This document shows positions 26,087 through 34,723 of a stretch of 43,196 nt of DNA, in pieces. The translations under genes and the position numbers were made by a program. The stretch is taken from contig DBKH01000014.1 in NCBI GenBank assembly GCA_002297815.1, forward strand, positions 1 through 43,196, read 5' to 3'. The notes beneath the pieces are model-generated. The model ran no database searches. It was not told the origin of the DNA and saw nothing but the letters and a program-made list of their open reading frames with translations. This DNA comes from Bacteroidales bacterium UBA755 (lineage in GTDB: Bacteria; Bacteroidota; Bacteroidia; Bacteroidales; UBA932). The stretch's first letter is position 1, and the number at the start of each line of letters is the position of its first letter.

Positions 26087-27007
26087 TTATAGGCCTGCGA
26101 CATCTTTCACGAATGTGAGAAGAATGGTGTTGTAAGCCTCATCATCCTCTGGAATGCCAAAAGAACTGGTTATGAAGTGTTCGTCCCCATCCACTACGTA
26201 AGTGCGAAGATCCTTTGTCACTAGAGATGCCTTTTTTGTCAATTTCTCGAAGCAGAGAAACGGCACTTGGCTGTCTTTTCGGCTGTGCATCAGAAGTACA
26301 GGACGTCCATTAAGCTTGCTTATCGCTTTTAAAGGGGTGTCCTTGAACCCGTTGCAATCGAATTTGATTCCAGCATAAAGAGCAGTGGTAATCTTGGCCG
26401 GAGCCGAGAGTACAGGTGAAATGAATCGGCCAAACTGATAGCCGATGAAATCTTGTAGAGATGAAAACGCGGACATGGAGACAAGCGCATCGATGTCCGC
26501 ATTCTCTCCGATAGATCTGATGGCAATCGCCCCACCCATTGACACTCCCATCACTATCACTGGAATGTCAGAGTAGGCCTTTTTAATATATTCAGTAACA
26601 GCTTTAACATCAGATGTTTCATGATAGGCTAGGCAGATTCTGTCTCCATCGCTTTCTCCATGTCCGCGAACGTCAAGCATCAATGTGGTCAGTCCAAGCT
26701 TGCGGAACTCCCTTGCGTGCCCGTAAAATGCTGTCACCGAAGGATTCTCAATTCCCGAAAGGCAGATCACAGCACCTTTGACTTCTCCCTCTGGCTTAAC
26801 CTCAAGAGTGAAGATTCTGAATCCATCGGTTGTCTTCAACCACAGGGTGTCAGGAGATGGAAGTCCGGCTTCGGAAGCCAGATAGACCTTTCTGTAGTTG
26901 ACATGCTTGTCACAAATCAACTCTATAAAGGCAGCGGGCCCTACGAACACAATTAATGAATATACAACCGCAACGACTGTTAAAGTCCACTTCAAAGCTT
27001 TTTTCAT
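26087..27007 (-). CDS. Membrane-anchored alpha/beta hydrolase
   Basis: This 306-residue serine hydrolase starts with one hydrophobic segment (about residues 8-30, LTVVAVVYSLIVFVGPAAFI) that anchors it or exports it. The nucleophile is Ser156 in GVSMGG. The rest of the triad is probably the Asp in MHSRKDSQVP and the His in DGDEHFI. LDVRGHGESDGD is a further family hallmark. The family includes esterases, lipases and acyl-peptide hydrolases; the substrate cannot be assigned. It appears monocistronic, with a well-formed promoter just upstream and a terminator separating it from glpF. Confidence 0.9.
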   Translation of the reverse strand: MKKALKWTLTVVAVVYSLIVFVGPAAFIELICDKHVNYRKVYLASEAGLPSPDTLWLKTTDGFRIFTLEVKPEGEVKGAVICLSGIENPSVTAFYGHAREFRKLGLTTLMLDVRGHGESDGDRICLAYHETSDVKAVTEYIKKAYSDIPVIVMGVSMGGAIAIRSIGENADIDALVSMSAFSSLQDFIGYQFGRFISPVLSAPAKITTALYAGIKFDCNGFKDTPLKAISKLNGRPVLLMHSRKDSQVPFLCFEKLTKKASLVTKDLRTYVVDGDEHFITSSFGIPEDDEAYNTILLTFVKDVAGL

Positions 27008-27036
27008 AATGTCTGAATATGTTTAATTTTTCACCG

Positions 27037-27067
27037 CAAAGTTACTTAGATAGAGCCTTCGCTCAAA
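27037..27067 (-). promoter_or_regulatory. Bacteroidota-type promoter for the alpha/beta hydrolase gene
   Basis: On the minus strand a -33 TTTG (27064-27067) and a -7 TAACTTTG (27037-27044) are separated by 19 bases. This is the full TTTG-N19-TAnnTTTG pattern of the Bacteroidota primary sigma factor. The predicted transcript would start near 27030 and have a leader of roughly 20 bases. Confidence 0.65.
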
Positions 27068-27142
27068 GATGGCTTTGTGGACAATTTGAAGTGCTAATTT
27101 ATTTATTACTAATTTAATAAATGCTTATGACATGGACAAACA

Positions 27143-27179
27143 ATCCCCGTGTGCTGCGTTTGACGTGACACACGGGGAT
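27143..27179 (-). terminator. Hairpin terminator downstream of glpF
   Basis: A perfect 11-base stem (ATCCCCGTGTG at 27143-27153 with CACACGGGGAT at 27169-27179) has a 15-base loop. Read on the minus strand it is followed by TGTTTGT, a moderate T-rich tail. It lies 26 bases past the glpF stop and ends the glpK-glpF transcript. Confidence 0.7.
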
Positions 27180-27205
27180 GGAAAATATAATTATGTAGAA
27201 GTGGA

Positions 27206-27928
27206 CTAAAAAATTAGCATGTATGTAAGGGCCGCGAAAACTCCTCCTGCAATAGGGCCAAGCACCGGAACCCAACTGTATGACCACCAACTGTCGCGTT
27301 TAGGACTCTTGAACGGGAGCAGGGCGTGGGCGATTCTTGGAGCAAGGTCTCTGGCTGGATTAATAGCATAGCCGGTAGCTCCACCGAGTGACATTCCTAT
27401 GGCCATGATCAGCATGGTGACAGGGAAGGAACCAACCGCACCGAGTCCGACTTCAGCAGTGTTCCCTTGTGCGGAGAACATCATGATACAGAAGACCAAA
27501 AGCCAAGTGCCAATGGCCTCGCATAGAAAATTCTTCCAAGGGTTGTAGATGGCTGGCATTGAGCAGAATGTCCCAAGCTTCGTGTCTGGATCCTCTGTAG
27601 CGTCAAAGTGATCTTTGTAGAACGCCCACACGAGAACCGCACCGCAGAAGCCTCCGAGCATCTGAGCGATGATGTAGCCAGGTACTAAATTCCATGAGAA
27701 AGAGCCATTGAGAGCGAGCCCGATTGACACAGCAGGGTTGAGATGGGCTCCTGAATATGGCCCGGCAATGAACACACCGCACATTACAGCGAAGCCCCAG
27801 GCCATCGTAATGACAACCCATCCGGCACCTTTGCCTTTGGATTTTTCAAGACTAGTGCACGCGCAGACCCCATCTCCCAATAGGATGAGTACAAGCGTGC
27901 CGATAAATTCAGCTAGATAAGGATTCAT
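27206..27928 (-). CDS. glpF: GlpF, glycerol facilitator (aquaglyceroporin)
   Basis: This 240-residue membrane channel of the MIP family lets glycerol diffuse across the inner membrane. Both pore motifs are present: NPAVS in GAHLNPAVSIGL and NPARD in GYAINPARDLAPR. The Asp after the second NPA is typical of glycerol rather than water channels. Six membrane helices are evident. I choose ATG 27928, giving MNPYLAEFIGTLVLILLGDG. The frame stays open upstream, but that stretch overlaps glpK and is not part of the family. The gene starts 14 bases after the glpK stop, so the two form an operon in which the kinase traps the incoming glycerol. Confidence 0.95.
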   Translation of the reverse strand: MNPYLAEFIGTLVLILLGDGVCACTSLEKSKGKGAGWVVITMAWGFAVMCGVFIAGPYSGAHLNPAVSIGLALNGSFSWNLVPGYIIAQMLGGFCGAVLVWAFYKDHFDATEDPDTKLGTFCSMPAIYNPWKNFLCEAIGTWLLVFCIMMFSAQGNTAEVGLGAVGSFPVTMLIMAIGMSLGGATGYAINPARDLAPRIAHALLPFKSPKRDSWWSYSWVPVLGPIAGGVFAALTYMLIF

Positions 27929-27942
27929 ATTCGTTAAATTAT

Positions 27943-29424
27943 TTATTTTTTCGTAAGTGTCCTGCTGATTGCGTTGGCCCAACCTGCTTTCTTGGCGTTT
28001 ACTGATTCTTCGTCCATTGACGGAGAGAAGACACGTTCGGCCTGCCATTGATTCTTGACTTCGTCAATGCTTTCCCAGAAGCCGACAGCCAGGCCAGCAA
28101 GATAAGCGGCTCCGAGTGCGGTGGTTTCTGTTACCTTTGGTCTGATGACCTTAGCACCTAAAATGTCCGACTGGAACTGCATCATGAGATTGTTGCGGGA
28201 CGCTCCACCGTCCACCTTTAGCTCTCCTAGATGGATGCCGGAATCCTTCTCCATGGCGGCAACAATGTCCATTGTCTGAAAAGCGATGCCTTCAAGGGCA
28301 GCCCTAGCAATGTGAGCAGCGGTGGTACCTCGTGAAATGCCAAGAATGCTTCCACGAGCGTATTGATCCCAATAAGGGGCACCAAGGCCGGTAAGTGCTG
28401 GAACCATATAGACACCACCGTTGTTAGGTACAGAGGCTGCTAAGGCTTCAACTTCTGAAGAACTCTTGATGATTCCAAGACCATCACGAAGCCATTGAAC
28501 AACTGATCCTGCTACAAAAATGGAACCCTCAAGGGCATAGTTAACCTTGTCTCCGATCTTCCAAGCAATAGTAGCCAAAAGATTGTTCTTTGAAATAATA
28601 GGCTTTTCTCCCGTGTTCATCAAAAGGAAGCATCCTGTCCCATAAGTGTTTTTCACAGAGCCCGGTTCGGTGCACATCTGGCCGAACAAAGCCGCTTGCT
28701 GATCTCCGGCAATTCCGGCTACAGGAACATTCTCACCGAGAAGGTCTGTTTCGCCATAGATTTCTGAAGAAGACTTGACTTCAGGCATCATGGAGATTGG
28801 AATATTCAGTAAATCAAGTAATTCCTTGTCCCATTGCAGGGTGTTGATGTTGAACAACATGGTGCGTGAAGCGTTGCTGACATCAGTGACATGCTCATGC
28901 CCTCCTGTCAGATTCCAGACAAGCCAACAGTCCACCGTCCCGAAGCGGAGTTTCCCTTGTTCTGCTTTTTCCCTTGCTCCCGGCACGTTCTCAAGAATCC
29001 AACGGATTTTTGTCCCTGAGAAGTATGCATCGATAATTAGACCTGTCTTGCAGCGGATCATGTCCGTCATCCCCGCAGCCTTAAGAGAGTCGCAATACTC
29101 GGAGGTCCTTCGGTCCTGCCAAACAATTGCATTGTAGATAGGCTTCCCGGTTTCAGCATCCCACACGATTGTTGTCTCACGCTGATTCGTGATTCCGATA
29201 GCCGCGATGTCTGCACCACCAAGTCCCAACGAAGTGACTGCTTCCGTCATCATGGCATATTCAGTAGCCCAGATCTCCATCGGGTCATGTTCTACCATCC
29301 CCGGCATAGGGAAATGCTGTGTAAATTCTTTCTGACGCACCGCTTTTGCCTCACCTTTCTTGTTGAAAACGATGGCTCTTGACGAACTAGTGCCCTGATC
29401 AAGGGCAATGATATATTCTTTCAT
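27943..29424 (-). CDS. glpK: GlpK, glycerol kinase
   Basis: This 493-residue FGGY-family kinase converts glycerol and ATP to glycerol 3-phosphate. The N-terminal phosphate-binding segment is YIIALDQGTSSSRAIVF. Glycerol-contact regions include QHFPMPGMVEHDP and AIVWQDRRTSEYC, and further landmarks are AGIAGDQQAALFGQ and LKVDGGASRNNLMMQFQSD. ATG 29424 gives MKEYIIALDQG; a TTG two codons earlier is in frame but unlikely. It is the first gene of the glpK-glpF operon. No glpD or glpA dehydrogenase is present in this window. Confidence 0.97.
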   Translation of the reverse strand: MKEYIIALDQGTSSSRAIVFNKKGEAKAVRQKEFTQHFPMPGMVEHDPMEIWATEYAMMTEAVTSLGLGGADIAAIGITNQRETTIVWDAETGKPIYNAIVWQDRRTSEYCDSLKAAGMTDMIRCKTGLIIDAYFSGTKIRWILENVPGAREKAEQGKLRFGTVDCWLVWNLTGGHEHVTDVSNASRTMLFNINTLQWDKELLDLLNIPISMMPEVKSSSEIYGETDLLGENVPVAGIAGDQQAALFGQMCTEPGSVKNTYGTGCFLLMNTGEKPIISKNNLLATIAWKIGDKVNYALEGSIFVAGSVVQWLRDGLGIIKSSSEVEALAASVPNNGGVYMVPALTGLGAPYWDQYARGSILGISRGTTAAHIARAALEGIAFQTMDIVAAMEKDSGIHLGELKVDGGASRNNLMMQFQSDILGAKVIRPKVTETTALGAAYLAGLAVGFWESIDEVKNQWQAERVFSPSMDEESVNAKKAGWANAISRTLTKK

Positions 29425-29521
29425 ATTCAAAAATTAATGAATATTAGTGTGTTAGTAATTCAATGGCTTTCGCTGCCCAAATAGCAGCTGGATAAACAAG
29501 GAATCTTCTCGTTTGCCCAAA

Positions 29522-29529
29522 CAAAAATA
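29522..29529 (-). promoter_or_regulatory. Candidate Bacteroidota -7 box for glpK-glpF
   Basis: On the minus strand this reads TATTTTTG, matching TAnnTTTG, about 100 bases before glpK. The -33 position has only a partial match (CTTG). The intergenic region (29425-29718) also has to serve the divergent gene at 29719. Confidence 0.35.
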
Positions 29530-29718
29530 AATAAATTCCCCAACAACTCCAAGAGCCGAGTCGATTACTGACTTCTCCATCGGATGATGGCGAGGTAGGT
29601 GAGCAAGATGATTTTTCGAGCCCTAACATTTAAAACGCATAGTTTTTCCTATATAAATTAGGATGCTAGGATTATTTATTATAAATTGCATATTATTTAT
29701 GCTATTCTGAGAATTTTT

Positions 29719-31710
29719 ATGGCAAAGAAATCAACTGTTAAGTCTAATTGGCCGAAGTATCTTCTCCAGTGGGGTGTGTTGGCCTTACTAGTTTTCTTTT
29801 TGAGCGGCCTCGCTTCGCTCATTTTCACTAAAATGGCAGCTCCGGATCCGGAGAAGTATTGCCCTTTCGGTGGCTTAGAAGCGTTTGGAACCTATCTTGC
29901 AAACAATTCATTGCCTTGCTCTATGACGAGCATGCAAATTGTGATGGGTATAGTTCTTGCTGCTGTAGTAGTTCTTCTTGGTAAACTATTCTGTGGTTAT
30001 CTTTGCCCTGTCGGTACGGTAGAAGACCTTCTCAAGAAATTAAGACAGGCTGTTGGCTTTAAGGCATTCAACATCAATAGCAATAGTGTATTAGACAAAG
30101 CACTGAGAATTATTAAATATATTCTCCTCTTCGTTGCCTTCTACATGACCATGACAGCGAGCGAGTTGTTCTGCAAGAATTTCGATCCGTATTATGCCAC
30201 GGCAACTGGATTTAAAGGTGAGATTACTCTTTGGATGTCGATTGTCACTGTAGCTATTGTGCTAATCCTAGGTCTTTTTGTGGATAGATTCTGGTGCAAG
30301 TACATCTGCCCACTTGGAGCAGTTAGCAATTCTCTCAAATTCTGGGTGTGGCTAGTTGTTCTGGTAGCTCTTTGGTGGGTGCTCGGCCTGTTGGGTATCC
30401 ATATTGCATGGATCTGGTTGCTTGGAGCGATGTGCCTTGTTGGCTATTTGCTAGAGATTCTTTGTGGAAAGCCTAAGACACAGTTGATTGGAGTTGTGAT
30501 AGACAACAATAAATGTACTGGGGCCTGCCGTCTTTGCCAGAAGAACTGTCCTTACAACATAGATGTGCCGACATTTGAAGGGAAGGTCAATTCTGTGGAT
30601 TGTACACTTTGTGGAGAGTGCGTGGCCTCATGCCCTGTCAAAGCCTTGTCGATAGGTGTCAAACCTGGAGTAGAGAGCAAATGCAGCAAATTTACTAAGC
30701 TCCTCCCAGCGACATTGACAGTAGTGTCAGTCATCATCGCTTTTCTCCTCGGAGGAAAGTTCGAGGTGCCGACGATAGATGAGAATTGGGGAATTGAACC
30801 CGGAATGAAACTGGAAACGCTCAAGGTTGAAGGCCTTAAATCTGTCAAGTGCTTCAGCAGTTCAAAGGCATTCAAGGCTAAAATGGAAAAGGTTCCTGGG
30901 GTTCATGGAGTCAAGACATTTGTCGGAAGCCATACGGTTGTTGTTACTTATGATGCTAACGCCACCGATGCAGAGAAGATAGAAGCTCAAATGTTTGTCC
31001 CATCCAAATTTAGAGTAAATAGCTTGGAACCTAATGCTTACGATTCTCTCAAATGCGTTACTATTAGGACCGAAAAGATGTTCGACAAACTCGATCTCAA
31101 TTACCTTGGAATGCAGATGAGGCTCACTGAAAAGAAGATTTTTGGCTTGGAGTCCATGTACGATTGTCCTCTCATTGTCAAAGTCTATATGGCTCCTGAC
31201 GAGGAGTTGAACGAGGCGTGGTTCAAGAATATTGTCGAAAAGAAGACCCTTGAGATGCCAGTTCATGGAGGCGGAGTCAAGATGATTGACCTCGGATTCA
31301 AGTTCATTAGGATGGAAAAAGGCTGCTCATTTGTCTCCACTCAGGATTACCTACGGATGATGTTCGACTCTTTCGCTGCTGAGTACAAGAAGAATGTCGA
31401 TGCAGACGCTCCTCAATGGTGGTACGAGATTGTTGATCACAACTATGAGAAGCCGATAGTGAGAAGAGGAATGCCATTCCTAAGCAACCATCTTTCTTCT
31501 CACGATGGCGTTCTTGGAACATATCTTACCTTAAATGAGGACCTTGAGCCTTGCATCCGCATCCGCTACACCGCTCCGATGACAGATGATGAGCTTTTCA
31601 GGCTTATGACAATGCCTAAGTGGACCATTAAATACTCAGATGACGACATCCGTGAGGTAGATGCCAAGATGAGTTTCGAGACGCCAGGCCACAGCATTCT
31701 GGTAAATTGA
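29719..31710 (+). CDS. Membrane polyferredoxin (NapH/CcoG-like) with HMA-like and novel C-terminal region
   Basis: This 663-residue protein has an N-terminal membrane half of roughly six helices with the Cys motifs of NapH/CcoG/NosR-like electron-transfer proteins: CPFGG at about 48, CGYLCPVG at about 93 and CKYICPLG at about 193. Two 4Fe-4S ferredoxin motifs follow, CTGACRLCQKNC at about 266 and CTLCGECVASC at about 295. After another membrane segment (about 330-350), the last 300 residues form a separate soluble part. It begins with a region like a heavy-metal-associated fold (about 365-435: LKVEGLKSVKCFSSSKAF, then EKVPGVHGVKTFVGSHTVVV) that keeps one Cys instead of CxxC. The rest I do not recognise. 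ATG 29719 is chosen over an upstream ATG at 29686. An outer-membrane protein gene follows after 31 bases. Confidence 0.85.
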   Translation: MAKKSTVKSNWPKYLLQWGVLALLVFFLSGLASLIFTKMAAPDPEKYCPFGGLEAFGTYLANNSLPCSMTSMQIVMGIVLAAVVVLLGKLFCGYLCPVGTVEDLLKKLRQAVGFKAFNINSNSVLDKALRIIKYILLFVAFYMTMTASELFCKNFDPYYATATGFKGEITLWMSIVTVAIVLILGLFVDRFWCKYICPLGAVSNSLKFWVWLVVLVALWWVLGLLGIHIAWIWLLGAMCLVGYLLEILCGKPKTQLIGVVIDNNKCTGACRLCQKNCPYNIDVPTFEGKVNSVDCTLCGECVASCPVKALSIGVKPGVESKCSKFTKLLPATLTVVSVIIAFLLGGKFEVPTIDENWGIEPGMKLETLKVEGLKSVKCFSSSKAFKAKMEKVPGVHGVKTFVGSHTVVVTYDANATDAEKIEAQMFVPSKFRVNSLEPNAYDSLKCVTIRTEKMFDKLDLNYLGMQMRLTEKKIFGLESMYDCPLIVKVYMAPDEELNEAWFKNIVEKKTLEMPVHGGGVKMIDLGFKFIRMEKGCSFVSTQDYLRMMFDSFAAEYKKNVDADAPQWWYEIVDHNYEKPIVRRGMPFLSNHLSSHDGVLGTYLTLNEDLEPCIRIRYTAPMTDDELFRLMTMPKWTIKYSDDDIREVDAKMSFETPGHSILVN

Positions 31711-31741
31711 TTGTCTTTCTGAATATTCTTAATTGTTGACT

Positions 31742-34633
31742 ATGAGGAAATTTGCCGTCTTGCTATCTATGATGATAGCCTCAGCATTCTCCTTCAGCCT
31801 CGAAGCCCAGATAACCATCTCCGAAGATATGTTCGGACTCACTTCGTTCAAGGTGACCGCACAGGTTCTTGACTCTCTTACCAAAGAACCGGTCGCCTTC
31901 GCTTCAGCGTATCTCCGGCATCCCAAGGACACAGTCATCACTAGTTTCGCCCTGACCGACACGCTTGGCAAGGCGACGTTGAAGGATGTCGCTAAGGGTG
32001 AGCATCTTCTTTGCATCGAATATCTCGGCTACAAGCCTGTCTATAAAAAAATATACGTCCGCTCGGTAAATTATGACGCCAAGGTTATCCTTATGCGGCC
32101 GGATGACAAGGTGCTGAAAGCCGCGACAGTCTCAGCTGTAGGTACACCTATGGAGATAAAGGGCGACACAGTCGTTTACAATGCCTCCTCATTCAGGATC
32201 ATGTCTAACGACAACCTTGCGGATCTACTTAAGAAGATGCCTGGCGTGGAGGTTGGTGAGGACGGAACGGTCAAGGTCAACGGCAAGGAAGTGAGCAAGA
32301 TCACGGTCGGTGGCAGGACGTTCTTTCTTGGTGACAATAAGGCGACTCTCGACAACCTTCCAGCCAAAATCGTGGACAAGGTCAAGGTCATTGACAAGGA
32401 ATCGGAATCCGCTGAGTTCACCGGCATCAAGGGGGAGAAGGAAAAGGTCATGGATGTGGAGTTGAAGGAGGAATATAAGAGCGGGTGGTTCGGCAATGCT
32501 AAGCTTTCTGGTGCAACAACAGCCTATGGGAAGGATGACAATGGTTTTAAAGAAAAAAAGGATCTGCTGTTCAGCGGTTCCACAATGATTTCTGCTTACG
32601 GTGAGAAAAACCAACTTACGAGCATCGCCAACGGCTATAATTTCATGGCTCCGGGCTCAGGAATTATGGTTATGTATGACGGCAATGAGAGCGAGACTCC
32701 TTCGTTGCCTTACAATGGAATGCACAATAGATGGCAGGTTGGTAGCAATTTAAATTCTGATGTGATAAAGGGCTTTACCACAGATGTTTCCGCGATTTAT
32801 TCGTCCGAGGGAGTGGATAAGCATTCGAGAACTGACAGAACAACCTTCAAGGATGATGGAGATCTTTTTGACACTTCGGATGTTATTGAGACTGGCAATT
32901 TGGACAAGTTCAGTGTGCATGCTGAGTTCAACAAGAAAGATAGGAAGAAGACTTCGCTTTACTTAAGACCGTTCTTCTCTTGGTATGGCTATGACAACAC
33001 GACTACCGGTAAGACGCAGTCTCTTGTCGGAGGTGAGGAAAGAAACCATGCGGGCTCATATTCATTTTCAAGAAAGAGTGGCATTTCCGCAGGAGGTGAA
33101 TTAAGTACTGGAATCAAGAAGCTTGGCAAGGACCGCAGGGCACTAACCCTTGATCTAGACTACACCTTAAGTGCTAATGAGGGCAACGATGTGGAGAAAT
33201 CTACTACTTTTTTTGCGTCGTCCGGTGACACTGACATTCGGGACCTGACTTATGATAGGAACGTCAGTTACAGTGACATCAATGGTTCTGTTAAATACGT
33301 TGAACCTTTTGGCAAGAACTGGGCAGTGGCGACAACGGTGAGTTCGCGTTATAGTGTAAGGAAGTCAACCAGTGATGCTGCAAACGCTGACGGTTCGACC
33401 AATGACTATTATTCATCTGTGTCCGACAACTATTATTTATCCAATGAGGGACAGATACTTGCCCAGTATAATAAAGGAAAGACCAACCTGCAGTTTGGAG
33501 GTCAGGCTAGGCTCTACAAGAACGAGAACTATGCCCGCTCTTTTGGACTAGACACCAAGACTGGTGTTGATGAATGGCAGTCAACCTTTTCTCCTTTCAT
33601 TATTATGATGCATTCGGGCAAGAACAATAATGTGTATTTTAGGTTGTCTAGCAGGACGGCAAGGCCTTCTTCCTCTAGCATTGTGCCTACTTTCAACATT
33701 GTCAATCCTACTCGAATCACTGCTGGAAACATCTACCTTAAGCCAGTAACAACTGAATCTGCATCTGTCTCTTATAGGGGAACGTGGGGAAAAGCTCGAT
33801 TCAACGGATGGGCATTCGGAGATTATTCGTCCAATTCGCAGGTTTCTGCTATCTGGTTTGACAAGAACGGTGTCAGGTATTCAGTTCCTGTGAACACGAA
33901 GAAACCTTCCTATAGTAACAGCTCTAATTTCAATTTTTTTACTCCTTTGTCTAAAGACGGCAAATTGCAACTCTCAGTCAGAGGAGGAGTGTCAGTAAAT
34001 CGGTCGGTGAGCTATCAAAGTAAAGGTACTCTTGAAGGAATCGATCTAGACTCTTTTGACTATACTACTTTTATGGATAATTTCTGGGGAGATGCTTCAG
34101 GAGATCGTTTCTACTCTGGTCTCAGTGGCTTTCAAGAAAGTTCGACTAGGGTTATCAGAGTCGGCCTAAATACGATGTTTACATTGAATCTTGACCGATT
34201 CACTTTGCAACTCTCACCATCGTTAAGCAACTCTAAATCTAGGTATTCCCTTGATTCAAAAGCAAACACAAACTATTGGGATACATCTTTAAGCTTAAAT
34301 CCATCCTACACTTCGCCTCACGAATTTGAGTTTCAGTCGGAATTGTCCTATATAATTCTTCGTGGGTATGGTTCTGGCTATAATGACGACTATGTCCGTT
34401 GGAATCTGAGTGTCGGAAAGAACATTAAGTCCTTCAACATCACACTCTCAGCGCAAGACTTGTTGGACAGCGCAAGGTCACTGAACCGTGTCGTACAGGA
34501 TGACTACGTTCAGAACTCTTACACGAATGTGCTCGGTCGTATGATCATTCTTTCCTTTACATGGAATTTCGGCAAAATGGACGCATCCAAGAGCAGTGCT
34601 GCCCAGAATGCGCTTTGGAATATGGCGTATTAA
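31742..34633 (+). CDS. Outer-membrane beta-barrel protein with carboxypeptidase-regulatory-like domain
   Basis: This 963-residue Bacteroidota outer-membrane protein has a signal peptide at about 1-23 (MRKFAVLLSMMIASAFSF). A CarboxypepD_reg-like domain at about 38-120 contains DSLTKEPVAFASAYL. A plug-like region (about 130-260) contains DNLADLLKKMPGVEV and KVNGKEVSKITVGGRTFF, a form typical of the OMP_b-brl_3 family. A large barrel then extends to the C-terminal Tyr. It lacks the SusC signature and has no SusD partner. Members are TonB-receptor-like, but their substrates are mostly unknown. The 31-base spacing to the polyferredoxin gene points to an operon and a joint envelope function, possibly in metal or redox handling. 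Confidence 0.88.
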   Translation: MRKFAVLLSMMIASAFSFSLEAQITISEDMFGLTSFKVTAQVLDSLTKEPVAFASAYLRHPKDTVITSFALTDTLGKATLKDVAKGEHLLCIEYLGYKPVYKKIYVRSVNYDAKVILMRPDDKVLKAATVSAVGTPMEIKGDTVVYNASSFRIMSNDNLADLLKKMPGVEVGEDGTVKVNGKEVSKITVGGRTFFLGDNKATLDNLPAKIVDKVKVIDKESESAEFTGIKGEKEKVMDVELKEEYKSGWFGNAKLSGATTAYGKDDNGFKEKKDLLFSGSTMISAYGEKNQLTSIANGYNFMAPGSGIMVMYDGNESETPSLPYNGMHNRWQVGSNLNSDVIKGFTTDVSAIYSSEGVDKHSRTDRTTFKDDGDLFDTSDVIETGNLDKFSVHAEFNKKDRKKTSLYLRPFFSWYGYDNTTTGKTQSLVGGEERNHAGSYSFSRKSGISAGGELSTGIKKLGKDRRALTLDLDYTLSANEGNDVEKSTTFFASSGDTDIRDLTYDRNVSYSDINGSVKYVEPFGKNWAVATTVSSRYSVRKSTSDAANADGSTNDYYSSVSDNYYLSNEGQILAQYNKGKTNLQFGGQARLYKNENYARSFGLDTKTGVDEWQSTFSPFIIMMHSGKNNNVYFRLSSRTARPSSSSIVPTFNIVNPTRITAGNIYLKPVTTESASVSYRGTWGKARFNGWAFGDYSSNSQVSAIWFDKNGVRYSVPVNTKKPSYSNSSNFNFFTPLSKDGKLQLSVRGGVSVNRSVSYQSKGTLEGIDLDSFDYTTFMDNFWGDASGDRFYSGLSGFQESSTRVIRVGLNTMFTLNLDRFTLQLSPSLSNSKSRYSLDSKANTNYWDTSLSLNPSYTSPHEFEFQSELSYIILRGYGSGYNDDYVRWNLSVGKNIKSFNITLSAQDLLDSARSLNRVVQDDYVQNSYTNVLGRMIILSFTWNFGKMDASKSSAAQNALWNMAY

Positions 34634-34640
34634 AGCAAAT

Positions 34641-34698
34641 GTCGCTTCGACAGGCTCAGCGACCGGGTAGAGTTGGTCGCTGAGCCTGTCGAAGCGAC
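34641..34698. repeat. Family-1 inverted repeat between convergent genes
   Basis: Perfect 24-base arms at 34641-34664 and 34675-34698 (core TTCGACAGGCTCAGCGACC and its reverse complement) are separated by a 10-base loop. It lies in the 90 bases between the stops of the outer-membrane gene and metH, which converge. It could act as a bidirectional transcript end or stability element, although no T-tract flanks it. Confidence 0.9.
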
Positions 34699-34723
34699 GA
34701 ATATCAAGCATCAGTACAACACT

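Noticed and set aside
28048..29430. Upstream extensions of glpF (to 28048) and glpK (to 29430)
   Set aside because: The glpF extension lies inside glpK and lacks channel-family similarity; the glpK extension depends on a TTG start beside a normal ATG.
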